DNA from: Actibacterium naphthalenivorans | Lineage (GTDB): Bacteria > Pseudomonadota > Alphaproteobacteria > Rhodobacterales > Rhodobacteraceae | Length of the DNA: 64,000 bases | Reading direction: 5' to 3' | NCBI RefSeq assembly: GCF_014196965.1 | Contig: NZ_JACIEQ010000001.1 | Coordinates: 62,001-126,000, forward strand | Shown: positions 10,843-19,497 of the stretch, piece after piece | How positions within the stretch are numbered: position 1 is the stretch's first letter | Layout: each line of letters starts with the position of its first letter | Program-made: the position numbers and the translations under genes | The notes under the pieces: generated by a model | The model's database searches: none | The model's input: only the letters and a program-made list of their open reading frames with translations | What the model was told of the DNA's origin: nothing

Positions 10843-11913
10843 CTAGAACAGATCATCCAGCGCGGGCTCGGCATCGAGGCAGTCTGCGAGGCGCGGAAAG
10901 GCCCGGGCGCGCAGGACGCCGTTCTCCCACAGGGGGACGTCGTCGACGGTGACCGTGGCATCGACCAGGTTCCAGCTGATCTCGCCCGGTGCTTCGGTGC
11001 CGCACGTGTGAAAGTGCAGCATCCGCGGATTGGAGAAGACGGTATTGGACCAGTAGTCGCGATTCTGGCCCTGCGGGCCGAAGAAGCGGCACCCGGGATG
11101 CAGGCCGGCGTGCCAGCTATGGACGACGAAAGGGTCGACGCCGAAGCGCTCCGCGACCGACATGTAATGGCCGCGGATGGCTGCCAGATCCCGGGCATCG
11201 CCCTCGAACCCCGTGATGCGGCCCTTTTCCACAATCGCCGTGACGTTGCCGGAAAGTGGCAGCACGGCCGGGACATAGGCACGGTTGCCGGTGGGGGTAA
11301 GGGAATCCGTCAGGACGACGCGGCCCGAAAAATGGATCGCCGGAACCGGGGCGGGAACGCCAAGCGGGAAGCGGCGGGTGGTGACGTCGGCGATCGCACC
11401 GTTGGCGTTGCTTGCGATGCGGGGCGCGTGCCCCTCGACCAGAGTGCCGTTCGGACAGGTGATCCGGATCGTGCGGGCAGTGAACAACACGTCGTCCACC
11501 GCCGTTTTCAACATCGTCATCGCCCTGTGCGGCGCACAGCCGAAGTCCGAGGCAAGGTCGGAGGCGTTGCGGGCATAGACCATGATCTGTCGCGGTCCGC
11601 CGTCACCGGAAAACCGGCCCTGATCGCCGAGGCGGGCGAAATAGATGATGTTGCTGGCCCGGGACAGCTTGGCAGCCACCTCGGCGGGCTGTTCCATGTC
11701 GGGCGGCAGCACTTCGCAAAACTGAACCGTCATGCCCATAAGCTGCGCCTCCAGCGCGACGGCGCTTGCGACGGCGGCATCGTACCAGCCATGGCGCGGA
11801 TCTTCGTAGCAGATCACCAGAGGGTCGCCTGACTGCAGACCGCCGCAATCGCAAAGCAGATTGCGGGCCGCCGTGGAAAGAGAGACCGGATCTGGCCGGA
11901 TGATGCCGTGCAT
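10843..11913 (-). CDS. NicX/M29 aminopeptidase-like metalloenzyme
   Basis: A 356-aa soluble protein similar in layout to the leucyl aminopeptidase T (M29)-like family that includes NicX, the 2,5-dihydroxypyridine ring-cleaving dioxygenase. The N-terminal half is a divergent alpha/beta domain. The C-terminal part has the likely metal-ligand region VHSWHAGLHPGCRFFG, then NPRMLHFHTCG and a final DATVTVDDVPLWENG strand pair. It is the last gene of the minus-strand catabolic operon, 5 nt after the dioxygenase gene. The Fe/aromatic-cleavage role is an inference from family and company; a peptidase role is the alternative. Confidence 0.7.
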   Translation of the reverse strand: MHGIIRPDPVSLSTAARNLLCDCGGLQSGDPLVICYEDPRHGWYDAAVASAVALEAQLMGMTVQFCEVLPPDMEQPAEVAAKLSRASNIIYFARLGDQGRFSGDGGPRQIMVYARNASDLASDFGCAPHRAMTMLKTAVDDVLFTARTIRITCPNGTLVEGHAPRIASNANGAIADVTTRRFPLGVPAPVPAIHFSGRVVLTDSLTPTGNRAYVPAVLPLSGNVTAIVEKGRITGFEGDARDLAAIRGHYMSVAERFGVDPFVVHSWHAGLHPGCRFFGPQGQNRDYWSNTVFSNPRMLHFHTCGTEAPGEISWNLVDATVTVDDVPLWENGVLRARAFPRLADCLDAEPALDDLF

Positions 11914-11918
11914 GCGGG

Positions 11919-12884
11919 TCAGGCCTTTCGGTAGGCAAAGGCCTTGCCAAAACGCCAGATCAGATAGTCGCCGCAGGTGATCTGCGCGTTGGATGATCTG
12001 TGGCTGGCACCATAGACCTCACGCGCGTCGATCACCGTCTCCGGGTTCGGATCGAAGGCAAGAACCAGCGACATCCGCTCGCGCCCCGAGGAGTTCACAA
12101 CGCGGTGCGGGGTGGACTTGTATTCGCCGTCGGTCCAGCGGGCCAGAAGGTCGGCCACGTTGACCAGCAGCGTTCCGGCGATTGGCGGCGCCTCGATCCA
12201 TTCGCCGTTCACGTCTTCGACCTGCAGGCCGCCGACATTGTCCTGGCAGAGCACCGTCAGCACGCCGAAATCGGTATGCGGCCCGACGCCGAACTGTTCG
12301 GTGCCGGCCGAGGCTTCCTGCGGCGGGTAATAGACGAAGGAACAGCGCGACAGCGGCATATCGGCGGTCTTGAGAAAGAAATCCTCGGGCAGGGCAAGCC
12401 CCCGTGCGAAGCCGCGCATCAGGTGGTGGGCGACCTCGTGCGCGTGACGAAAATAGGCCATCGCGGCATCTTCGAGACCGGGCTGAAAGGCAGGCCACCT
12501 GTTGTCCCCGCGCAGGGGATGGTCATCGGGGGTGACGCCGTCGATGTCCTGGAAACCCCAGATGAAGCTTTCCTTCAGGTCGGCTTTGGCATCGTCCTGC
12601 ATCCTGGCGCCGCCCTGCCCCAGCCAGCCGCGATGGCTTGCGGAGACGCGGACGGTTTCCTTGTCTGCGGCATCGGCATGGAAGAAATCGTAGGCGGCGG
12701 CGCGGGCGTCCTCGATGATGGGTTCGGGGATGCCGTGGCCCTTGACGTAGATGAACCCAAGGCCTTTGGAGGCATCATGCAGCGCCTTGGCGACGCCGGC
12801 GGGATCGGTGCCGTCGCGAAGCGGAGTGATGTCGATGACCGGGATTTCGTCGGCATCGGTCTTGCGGGCAAGGGCGTAACTCAT
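11919..12884 (-). CDS. 2-oxoglutarate/Fe(II) oxygenase, isopenicillin-N-synthase type
   Basis: A 321-aa non-heme iron oxygenase. The N-terminal domain (IPVIDITPL, then GFIYVKGHGIPE) is the DIOX_N type. The core carries the facial triad His203-x-Asp205 (GPHTDFG) and His260 (STPHRV), with Arg270 (RERMS) for 2-oxoglutarate. Substrates of this class are often small N-containing compounds; here the substrate is unknown. The ATG at 12884 follows AGAAGGAGCCAGAG. It lies 28 bp after the deacylase gene and 5 bp before the NicX-like gene, in one operon. Confidence 0.88.
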   Translation of the reverse strand: MSYALARKTDADEIPVIDITPLRDGTDPAGVAKALHDASKGLGFIYVKGHGIPEPIIEDARAAAYDFFHADAADKETVRVSASHRGWLGQGGARMQDDAKADLKESFIWGFQDIDGVTPDDHPLRGDNRWPAFQPGLEDAAMAYFRHAHEVAHHLMRGFARGLALPEDFFLKTADMPLSRCSFVYYPPQEASAGTEQFGVGPHTDFGVLTVLCQDNVGGLQVEDVNGEWIEAPPIAGTLLVNVADLLARWTDGEYKSTPHRVVNSSGRERMSLVLAFDPNPETVIDAREVYGASHRSSNAQITCGDYLIWRFGKAFAYRKA

Positions 12885-12912
12885 CTCTGGCTCCTTCTAC
12901 GGGCGGGCGGGA

Positions 12913-13941
12913 TCAGGCGAGATCCGAGGCGATGAATGCCAGGAAACTGCCGGGCACAGCCCATGCGTGGCGGGTTTCGGCGAGGATCAGGCCCGGGATG
13001 CGGGCACGGATTTCGGTGGGTTTGTCGTCGGGGCAGTCGGGCCGGACGATCCAGCCCAGCAGATCGCCCGCGGCGACGCTGTCACCCGCTTGTCTGGCGG
13101 GCTGGTAAAGACCGGGCTCTGGCGCGGTGACGCGGTGACCGGCATGGGCGAGCTCGACAAGGCGCGGCGGCGCGGCAAGCGGATCGTGGCTGTCGCCCAG
13201 AACGCCAAGGTGGGTCAGGGTGCGGCGCAGGCCGGTTTCGGCGGCTTGCAGGGGTGCGATGCCGACATGGCCGCCGCCGCCGAGTTCGGCCGCGATGCAC
13301 GGAACGCCCGCGGCGGTCGCCGCGCCGTTGACCGAGCGGTTGTCATTGGCGGCGCCGAGGACCCAGACGACATCGGCCCCGAAGGCGGTGGCCATCGCCA
13401 GATTGGCCGGGTCGAGCGCCCCGTCCCTGCCCCGCGCGGCCAGCGCGCAAGGCACGAACCAGGAGGCCCGCCCGCCGGAATGCAGGTCGATGACCGCATC
13501 CGCGACCGGCAGCAGGCAGGCCGAGACCAAATGGGCGATGGCCTGGGTCGGTCTCTCGTCGGGATCGCCGGGAAAGGCACGGTTCAGATTGCCACCGTCC
13601 AGCGGCGAACAGCGTGTCCCGGCCCGGCAGGCCGGCGCGTTGAGCATCGGCAGGATGATAAGCCGACCCCGGATCTGCTCGGGGTCGAGCGACTTGTAAA
13701 GACGATCCAGGGCCACGGGGCCTTCGTATTCGTCCCCGTGGACGCCGGCGAGCAACAGCACGGTGGGCCCGGGCGAGCCCACGATGCACGCGGCGGGGAA
13801 CTGGTAGACGCCAAGGGGGTTCGCGTTGTCCGACCAGAGCAGCCCGAGATGACCGCCGCGCTTTCCGGGACTGGCCAGGTCGATTTCGGCCTGAATCCGG
13901 GAGGCGGTGAAATCGGGTTGCCGGAAGGACGCGGAAGGCAT
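12913..13941 (-). CDS. AstE/AspA-family zinc deacylase (DoeB-like)
   Basis: A 342-aa zinc-dependent carboxypeptidase-fold hydrolase of the succinylglutamate desuccinylase/aspartoacylase family. Zinc ligands are His68 and Glu71 in GVHGDEYEG and His154 in IDLHSGG; GGNLNRAFPG at about 116-125 is the substrate-carboxylate region. Length and layout resemble DoeB, the N-acetyl-diaminobutyrate deacetylase of ectoine breakdown, but none of the other ectoine genes is here. It probably cleaves an amide or N-acyl group in the pathway. Its ATG overlaps the stop of the CMD-like gene by one base. Confidence 0.85.
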   Translation of the reverse strand: MPSASFRQPDFTASRIQAEIDLASPGKRGGHLGLLWSDNANPLGVYQFPAACIVGSPGPTVLLLAGVHGDEYEGPVALDRLYKSLDPEQIRGRLIILPMLNAPACRAGTRCSPLDGGNLNRAFPGDPDERPTQAIAHLVSACLLPVADAVIDLHSGGRASWFVPCALAARGRDGALDPANLAMATAFGADVVWVLGAANDNRSVNGAATAAGVPCIAAELGGGGHVGIAPLQAAETGLRRTLTHLGVLGDSHDPLAAPPRLVELAHAGHRVTAPEPGLYQPARQAGDSVAAGDLLGWIVRPDCPDDKPTEIRARIPGLILAETRHAWAVPGSFLAFIASDLA

Positions 13942-14525
13942 CAGCCCTCTGCCTTGGCATAGTAGCCGACGACGTCGCCGGCGGTGCTGACGCCAAGCCC
14001 GTTCAGCAGGCGGTTGACGTAGTTGAAATAGCCGACGATCTGGTTCGCCTCGAGGATCTGGCCGTCGTCGAGCCCGGCCTCGCGCAGGGCGGTGACATCG
14101 CTCTCTTCCATCTGCCCGGGGTTCACGGTCAGCTTTTCAGCATAGCGCATCAGCGCCAGTTCGGCACCCTCGAAGACGGCTGCGGGGTCGCGGTCATGAA
14201 GCGCCCGCCCGATCCTTGCCGCGCGATCTTCATCGCCGATGAGGTGGGCGGCGTTCTTCCAATGGTTGGCCAGCGAATAGTCGCAGTCGTTCAGGATCGA
14301 GACATAGGCGCTTATCGTTTCCTGCAGCCACATCGGGATGGTATTTGCATCGTCATGCAGCGCGGCACGATACAGGATGACATGGCCCTTCATCGTGCTC
14401 GGGCGCAGCGAGTGGACGCGCATCACGTTGTCGACGGTACCGTGCGGCGTACGGGCGAGGTTCAGGACCTCTTGCAGGGTATCGTCGGCATCCTCGTCAG
14501 CGATCATCCTGATCCAGGCAGACAT
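13941..14525 (-). CDS. AhpD/carboxymuconolactone-decarboxylase-like protein
   Basis: A 194-aa all-helical protein of the peroxidase-related AhpD-like group. The characteristic helix reads SAYVSILNDCDYSLANHW. The family normally has Cys-x-x-Cys here (NxCxYC), but the second cysteine is Ser, so thiol peroxidase chemistry is doubtful. The C-terminal YFNYVNRLLNGLGV is a standard family end. It lies between the Rieske ferredoxin (12 bp away) and the deacylase (1-nt overlap). A decarboxylase-like or oligomeric scaffold role cannot be excluded. Confidence 0.8.
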   Translation of the reverse strand: MSAWIRMIADEDADDTLQEVLNLARTPHGTVDNVMRVHSLRPSTMKGHVILYRAALHDDANTIPMWLQETISAYVSILNDCDYSLANHWKNAAHLIGDEDRAARIGRALHDRDPAAVFEGAELALMRYAEKLTVNPGQMEESDVTALREAGLDDGQILEANQIVGYFNYVNRLLNGLGVSTAGDVVGYYAKAEG

Positions 14526-14537
14526 GGATTTCCTTTC

Positions 14538-14864
14538 CTAGAGAAAAACTTGTACGCGGCTGTCAACCACACGCGCTTTTATCATCCTGAGCGGGATGCG
14601 GGCGGGCGCGGCCCTCGGCTGACCGGTGCGCGCATCGAAAAGCCCCTGGTGCAGCGGACACTCGATATATTTTCCGTCGAAATATCCGTCGCACAGATTG
14701 GCGGCCCCGTGGGTACAGCGGGCAAGGCTGACGAAGATGCCGTCGACAGTATCGAACACGGCCAGGTCGCGGCGGCCAAGGGTGACAGGCGTAGCGTCGC
14801 CCGTTTCAAGGTCGGCCAGGGCGATCAGGTCCTGCCAGGTCTTTTGATGGCCCTGCGTATTCAT
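14538..14864 (-). CDS. Rieske [2Fe-2S] ferredoxin
   Basis: A 108-aa single Rieske domain. Cluster ligands are Cys50-x-His52 (ARCTHGAANL) and Cys69-x-x-His72 (IECPLHQGLF), with the usual GXFD segment after them. It most likely delivers electrons to the membrane oxygenase encoded just upstream, whose stop codon overlaps this ATG (ATGA). No dedicated reductase gene is next to them; the ferredoxin-NADP reductase elsewhere in the window could serve. Confidence 0.92.
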   Translation of the reverse strand: MNTQGHQKTWQDLIALADLETGDATPVTLGRRDLAVFDTVDGIFVSLARCTHGAANLCDGYFDGKYIECPLHQGLFDARTGQPRAAPARIPLRMIKARVVDSRVQVFL

Positions 14865-15838
14865 GCCCCGGCGATCTCTTGTTCTTGGGTCTTGTCGCTG
14901 CGGGGTCTGCGGCCGATCAGCTGCGAAATGATGTCGATATGGGCGCCGAGATAGCCGCGCGGTTCGACATAGACATAGCCTTCGAGCTTCTTGTGCAGCT
15001 TGGGAAGGGCATGGAACGGGACAGAGGCGGCGTAGTGATGTTCCGCGTGGTAGTTCATGTTCCAGCTGAGGAAAGCCAGCGGCGCCGAGATGAGGTTGGT
15101 GCGGGTATTCTCACGCATGTCGCGGACGTTGGGGCGGCCGACATGTTCGGTCAGGCGGATCCAGCGCATCACCGGCTCGCCCAGCAGTACCGGCAGCCAC
15201 CAGTACCACAACGGCGCCCACCAGCCGGTCGCGAGGCACAGGATCAGGATGGCAGCGTAGAGACCAGCCATGATGCGGGCCTCCCAAAAGACAGCGTTAT
15301 AGGCTTCTTTCGGCACGAAGACCTTGTCACCATCGGACATGCGGCCGGCGATATGGCGGGAGAATTCCTTGATCTTGGCCGACCAGTAGGGGACCGAAGA
15401 GATGTACCACAGATAGTTCCATAGCGAGATTGGCAGCTCGATCAGTTCCGGGTCATAGCCCTTGAGTTGGGTGTGGGTGTGATGGTCGCAATGTTCGTAG
15501 CGGAAATACTGGTGCGGCAGAGCGATGATGAAACCGCAGGCATTTCCGGCCACGTCGTTCAGCCAGCGGGTCTTGAACGGTGTGTAATGCACACATTCGT
15601 GCTGTAGTGAAAAATGGTGGACCATCAGGATGCCGTGGACGAACATCGCCGGCCATACCAGCCAGGTGCCCATGCTGAGCCAGACCAGCGTGCCGGTCAC
15701 GCACAGCGCGACAATCCAGACGGCAAGGCGCCGGAAGGCGGGCCAGTTCGAACGCCGCATCAGCGCCTTTAATTCCTGCCGGGTCAGCGCGCCTTCGTTC
15801 AGCGCCTGAGTGATCGGGGTCAGCACCGCTGTGGTCAT
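14861..15838 (-). CDS. Desaturase-family membrane di-iron oxygenase
   Basis: A 325-aa integral membrane protein with the three histidine boxes of fatty acid desaturases and alkane hydroxylases: HECVH at 80-84, HCDHH at 116-120 and HAEHH at about 264-268. Hydrophobic segments lie between and before the boxes. Pairing with a Rieske ferredoxin and a catabolic operon points to hydroxylation of a small substrate rather than to lipid desaturation. I chose ATG 15838; a TTG two codons upstream is possible. It is the first gene of the operon that runs to 10843. Confidence 0.87.
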   Translation of the reverse strand: MTTAVLTPITQALNEGALTRQELKALMRRSNWPAFRRLAVWIVALCVTGTLVWLSMGTWLVWPAMFVHGILMVHHFSLQHECVHYTPFKTRWLNDVAGNACGFIIALPHQYFRYEHCDHHTHTQLKGYDPELIELPISLWNYLWYISSVPYWSAKIKEFSRHIAGRMSDGDKVFVPKEAYNAVFWEARIMAGLYAAILILCLATGWWAPLWYWWLPVLLGEPVMRWIRLTEHVGRPNVRDMRENTRTNLISAPLAFLSWNMNYHAEHHYAASVPFHALPKLHKKLEGYVYVEPRGYLGAHIDIISQLIGRRPRSDKTQEQEIAGA

Positions 15839-15881
15839 GGTCAAGCGCCCTCTGGATCTCTTGAGGGCAAATATACTAACG

Positions 15882-15910
15882 TGAAACTTTTATCTTCAAG
15901 GGAAAATTCA
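15882..15910. promoter_or_regulatory. Candidate operator before the desaturase operon
   Basis: TGAAACTTTTA at 15882-15892 is followed by GGGAAAATTCA at 15900-15910, just upstream of the oxygenase gene and overlapping the end of the regulator gene. The 11-mer GGGAAAATTCA recurs exactly at 16750-16760 before the ABC transporter, also about 55-60 bp from the start codon. There it is accompanied by a TGAAACTGTTTTA-like motif in reverse. It is a likely shared site of the XRE-cupin regulator. Confidence 0.45.
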
Positions 15911-16507
15911 CTTCGGCTTGGAAATCACCGTCAAGAAGCGTGTGGGTGCTGAATTGATACGCACCGGACCATGGGGGACGGTCGCCTCGAAGGTCAGCGT
16001 GTCACCGGATTTCAGATCGTAGACTTCGTCCCCGATGCGGTAGGATATGTCGCCTTCGATGATATGCATCAGCTCGATACCCGTGTGCTGGAATATCGGC
16101 GTCCCGGTAACCGGCTGATCCAGCGTAATCATGTAGGATTCCAGATCCTGATGATCGGTGGTGACGCGCCCAAGCTGCTTGTAGTTGTGCCCATAGGTAG
16201 ATCCGGCGCGCTTGACCGATATGCCCTCTCCGGCGCGGACAAGGGACACCTCGTGGATCTCGACCGTCTCGGCGAAGAAGTTGATGATCGGAACGGCCAT
16301 GGCGACGGCCAGCGCATTGAGCGTGGAGAGCGAGGCCGAGACCTGGCCGCGTTCGATCTTGGAAATCATCGGCGTCGAGACGCCGGATTTCGCGGAAAGC
16401 TCTGCCAGAGTCAGGCCGGACTGGGTCCGTTCATTGCGGACGGCCAGACCGACCAGCAGGTCAAGCCCGTGCTTTTGCGTTACGGCAGCGGTCTTTGTCT
16501 GCGGCAT
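15908..16507 (-). CDS. XRE-cupin transcriptional regulator
   Basis: A 199-aa regulator with an N-terminal helix-turn-helix (LTLAELSAKSGVSTPMISKIERGQVSASLSTLNALA, about residues 32-67). A C-terminal cupin barrel (about 110-195) contains HTGIELMHIIEGD, then LKSGDTLTFEATVPHGP. Such proteins sense small ligands through the cupin and repress adjacent catabolic or uptake genes. The ATG at 16507 follows GAAGGACAGTGAT; a longer frame to 16666 lacks a ribosome site. It lies between the oxygenase operon and the divergent ABC importer, so it very probably controls both. Confidence 0.88.
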   Translation of the reverse strand: MPQTKTAAVTQKHGLDLLVGLAVRNERTQSGLTLAELSAKSGVSTPMISKIERGQVSASLSTLNALAVAMAVPIINFFAETVEIHEVSLVRAGEGISVKRAGSTYGHNYKQLGRVTTDHQDLESYMITLDQPVTGTPIFQHTGIELMHIIEGDISYRIGDEVYDLKSGDTLTFEATVPHGPVRINSAPTRFLTVISKPK

Positions 16508-16730
16508 ATCACTGTCCTTCGAATTGTCCCCAGGTTCAGAGCCGATCCGCCCGGCGAATTCAAGAGCGGGTCTCGACGCCCGCCGGGAATCGCCCCGGCG
16601 CCTGCGTGGGTGCGAAAAAATGCGCCGCGAGGGAACGCTGCGGTCAGCGGTCGCACGGTTTGACATGGCGCCTCCTCATATGATCTGCAAGCGACGGCGG
16701 CCATCTTGCACAAAAAAAAGACATCCTCTC

Positions 16731-16762
16731 AGTAAAACAGTTTCATGATGGGAAAATTCATA
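16731..16762. promoter_or_regulatory. Candidate operator before the ABC importer
   Basis: TAAAACAGTTTCATGATGGG leads into GGGAAAATTCA at 16750-16760, about 60 bp before the permease ATG. This repeats the 11-mer found before the oxygenase operon. The rest of the 16508-16819 gap shows no gene and no clear hexamer pair. Confidence 0.45.
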
Positions 16763-16819
16763 ACTTGATCTAGGCTTGCTGAAACCGAGCCAATATTGAT
16801 CCGAACAAAGCGAGGGGGC

Positions 16820-17677
16820 ATGGCCACGACCGAAATCAATACCGAAACGGCTCTGCAGAGTTATGAGAGTTACGAGCGCAAGGCACGGCTAAGCCTGCGG
16901 CGCCGGAACATGTCTGACCTTGCGCTGTTCCTCGTCGGTGCGGGGGTGATCGTCTGGGGCGTCTTGGCCGGGGCCGACGCGATGCGGTATAACTGGCAAT
17001 GGTACCGCGTGCCGCAGTTCTTTTATCGTATCATCGACGGAGAGCTGATCTGGGGGCCTCTGGTGCGCGGGCTGATGGTGACGCTGCAGATCACGCTGTG
17101 GGGGGCGCTGCTGGCCTTTGCTCTGGGGCTGTCTGTGGCGCTGCTGCGCCTGTCGCGGTCGTTTTCCGGGCGTTGGCTTTCGACTGTATATCTGGAAGCG
17201 ATCCGCAACACACCGCTGCTGGTGCAGATGTATCTGTTCTATTTCGTTCTGTCCCCGATCCTTGGGATCGAACGGTTCTGGACCGGGGTCCTGTGTCTGG
17301 CGGTCTTCGAGGCGTCTTTCATCTCGGAGATTATCCGGGGCGGCATCCTGTCGGTGCCGAAGTCGCAGTGGGAGGCCGCATCCTCTTTGGGGCTGAAACC
17401 GTCGGTGACCTATCTGAAGGTGGTGCTGCCGCAGGCGGTGCCGCTGATGCTGCCGCCGCTCACGTCTTCGTTGGTGAACCTGACGAAAAGTTCGGCCATC
17501 GTGTCGACCATCGCGATCTTTGACCTGACCAACGAAGGCCGGAATGTGATCGCCGACACCTTCATGACATTCGAGATCTGGCTGACAGTGGCGGGGATTT
17601 ACCTGGTGCTCACGGTCAGCATGTCGGTCCTTGCCGCCTGGATGGAACGACGGTCGCGCCGGTTGCACCAACGCTGA
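16820..17677 (+). CDS. Polar amino-acid-type ABC transporter permease 1
   Basis: A 285-aa inner-membrane permease of the His/Glu/Gln/Arg family. Five or so hydrophobic segments surround the family signature IRNTPLLVQMYLFYF. The EAA-type loop that contacts the ATPase reads EAASSLGLKPSVTYLKVVLPQAVPLMLPPL. The ATG at 16820 follows AAAGCGAGGGGGC; a TTG eight codons upstream is less likely. It opens a three-gene importer with the binding protein and a second permease, divergent from the regulator gene. Confidence 0.92.
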   Translation: MATTEINTETALQSYESYERKARLSLRRRNMSDLALFLVGAGVIVWGVLAGADAMRYNWQWYRVPQFFYRIIDGELIWGPLVRGLMVTLQITLWGALLAFALGLSVALLRLSRSFSGRWLSTVYLEAIRNTPLLVQMYLFYFVLSPILGIERFWTGVLCLAVFEASFISEIIRGGILSVPKSQWEAASSLGLKPSVTYLKVVLPQAVPLMLPPLTSSLVNLTKSSAIVSTIAIFDLTNEGRNVIADTFMTFEIWLTVAGIYLVLTVSMSVLAAWMERRSRRLHQR

Positions 17678-17715
17678 GCAACCAATCTAACCCAATTTTC
17701 AACAGGAGACTCACT

Positions 17716-18549
17716 ATGAAACTGATCCGAAACCTGATGCTGGCGGCCGTGGCCGCGCTCAGCATCGCCGGGCCGCAAGCGGTTCGCGCGCAGGATACCC
17801 AGCAGGCTGTCGCGCAGGACAGCGTGATCGAAACGATCAAGCGGCGCGGCGTGCTGAAGGTCGGCATGGCCACCTTCGTGCCCTGGGCGATGCGCGACAA
17901 GAACGGCGACCTGATCGGGTTCGAGATCGACGTGGCCACGAAGCTGGCCGAAGACATGGGTGTCGAGGTCGAATTCGTGCCCACCGCGTGGGACGGCATC
18001 ATTCCGGCGCTGATTTCCGGCAAGTTCGACGTGATCATCGGCGGCATGTCGATCACCCCGGCGCGAAACCTGACGGTGAACTTCACCGATCCCTACGCCC
18101 ATAGCTCTGTCGGCGTCATGGCGCATATCGCGGAATCCGAGGGCAAGACCTGGCCCGACGATTTCAACGCCACCGACGTCACCTTTTCTTGCCGCCGCGG
18201 CGCAACGCCCTGCGAGTACATCAAGACGCATTTCCCCAAGGCAACGCTGCGCCTGTTCGACGACCAGGCCCAGGTGGTGCAGGAAGTGCTGAACGGCAAC
18301 GCCACGGTGATGCTGTCTTCGCAGCCGCTGCCGGCCTTCACCATCTATGAGAACCCCGATGTCGTGTTCTCACCCACCGACGCGCCGATCGACCCGTCGA
18401 ACGAGGCGTTTGCGCTGCGCAAGGGCGACCCGGACGCGCTGAACTTCTTCAACAACTGGATCCTGATGCGGACAGGCGACGGTTGGCTGGCCGGGCGTCA
18501 CGACTACTGGTTCGGCGGCCGCCCCTGGGCGGATCTGGTGCCCGACTAA
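17716..18549 (+). CDS. Periplasmic amino-acid-type solute-binding protein
   Basis: A 277-aa family-3 extracellular binding protein. The Sec signal peptide (about residues 1-27, ending AVRAQ) precedes RGVLKVGMATFVPWAMRDKNGDLIGFEIDV and the later GMSITPARNLTVNFTDPY signature. The mature protein has a Cys pair (CRRGATPC) likely to be a disulfide. The ligand should be a polar amino acid or a charged N-containing compound, presumably the substrate of the adjacent catabolic operon. Confidence 0.92.
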   Translation: MKLIRNLMLAAVAALSIAGPQAVRAQDTQQAVAQDSVIETIKRRGVLKVGMATFVPWAMRDKNGDLIGFEIDVATKLAEDMGVEVEFVPTAWDGIIPALISGKFDVIIGGMSITPARNLTVNFTDPYAHSSVGVMAHIAESEGKTWPDDFNATDVTFSCRRGATPCEYIKTHFPKATLRLFDDQAQVVQEVLNGNATVMLSSQPLPAFTIYENPDVVFSPTDAPIDPSNEAFALRKGDPDALNFFNNWILMRTGDGWLAGRHDYWFGGRPWADLVPD

Positions 18550-18606
18550 GCGTTGCGCGCGGGGCGGTTCCGGCCGCCCTGCCCTTTTCCCAAGGACACG
18601 ACCGGC

Positions 18607-19497
18607 ATGTATCCAGATCCAAATCGCAAGAGCCGCTTCGGCCTGCTCGACCTGATCATTATCGGGGCGGTTGCCGGGTTCGCCGGCTTTCTGTGGTACC
18701 GCGTATCGGACGTGCTGGTCTATCGCTGGGACTGGTCGTTCCTGCCTCGCGCCCTGTTCCGCCCGAACGCGGAAACCGGCGGGTGGGAGCCGAACCTGCT
18801 GCTCGAGGGATTGTTCACCACGTTCCGGCTGTCCATCTGGGCGATGCTGATTGCCAGTTTGCTGGGGCTGGTACTGGGCATCATGGCAAGCTGCGTGCGC
18901 CTGCTGCCGCGGCTGACGAGTTCGGCCTATGTCGGTCTGATCCGGAACGTGCCGCCACTGGTCTTTCTGTTCGTCTTCTATTTCTTCGTGTCGTCGCAGA
19001 TCATTCCGATGCTGGGCATCGACACCTGGTCGCGCAACTTGGGCCCCGGCGCCGAGCGGATCGTCGGTTTCCTGGTGGGTCCACCCGCGCTGCTGGAAAA
19101 TTTCATCGCCGGCGTCATCAGCCTTGCGATGTTCGAGGCGGCCTATATCGCGGTGATCGTGCGCAGCGGCATCGAGTCTGTGTCGCAACAGCAAATCGAG
19201 GCGGCTGAAAGCCTCGGGCTGCGGCCGGGGCAGGCGTTCCGGCTGGTGGTTTTTCCGCAGGCGCTGCAGGCGGTGACGCCGTCACTGGCCAACCAGTTCA
19301 TCATGCTGGTGAAGGACAGTTCCATCGTATCGCTGATTTCGGTGCAGGAGCTGACCTTCGTGGGAACAGAGCTGGCCGTCTCATCCCAGCGGCGGTTCGA
19401 GACCTATATCGTCGTTGCGCTGTTCTATTTCCTGCTGTGCTTCGCCCTGTCACGGCTGTTCGCCCGGCTGGAAGCCCGGCAGCGGCGATCGGCATAA
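18607..19497 (+). CDS. Polar amino-acid-type ABC transporter permease 2
   Basis: A 296-aa permease of the same family as its partner, with LIRNVPPLVFLFVFYFF and the EAA loop EAAESLGLRPGQAFRLVVFPQALQAVTPSL. The ATG at 18607 is preceded by CAAGGACACGACCGGC; an upstream in-frame start at 18553 has no site. No ATP-binding subunit follows, although importers of this type normally end with one (as in aapJQMP). The stop codon sits at the edge of an IS3 remnant, suggesting that the ATPase gene was lost or the importer borrows an ATPase. Confidence 0.9.
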   Translation: MYPDPNRKSRFGLLDLIIIGAVAGFAGFLWYRVSDVLVYRWDWSFLPRALFRPNAETGGWEPNLLLEGLFTTFRLSIWAMLIASLLGLVLGIMASCVRLLPRLTSSAYVGLIRNVPPLVFLFVFYFFVSSQIIPMLGIDTWSRNLGPGAERIVGFLVGPPALLENFIAGVISLAMFEAAYIAVIVRSGIESVSQQQIEAAESLGLRPGQAFRLVVFPQALQAVTPSLANQFIMLVKDSSIVSLISVQELTFVGTELAVSSQRRFETYIVVALFYFLLCFALSRLFARLEARQRRSA

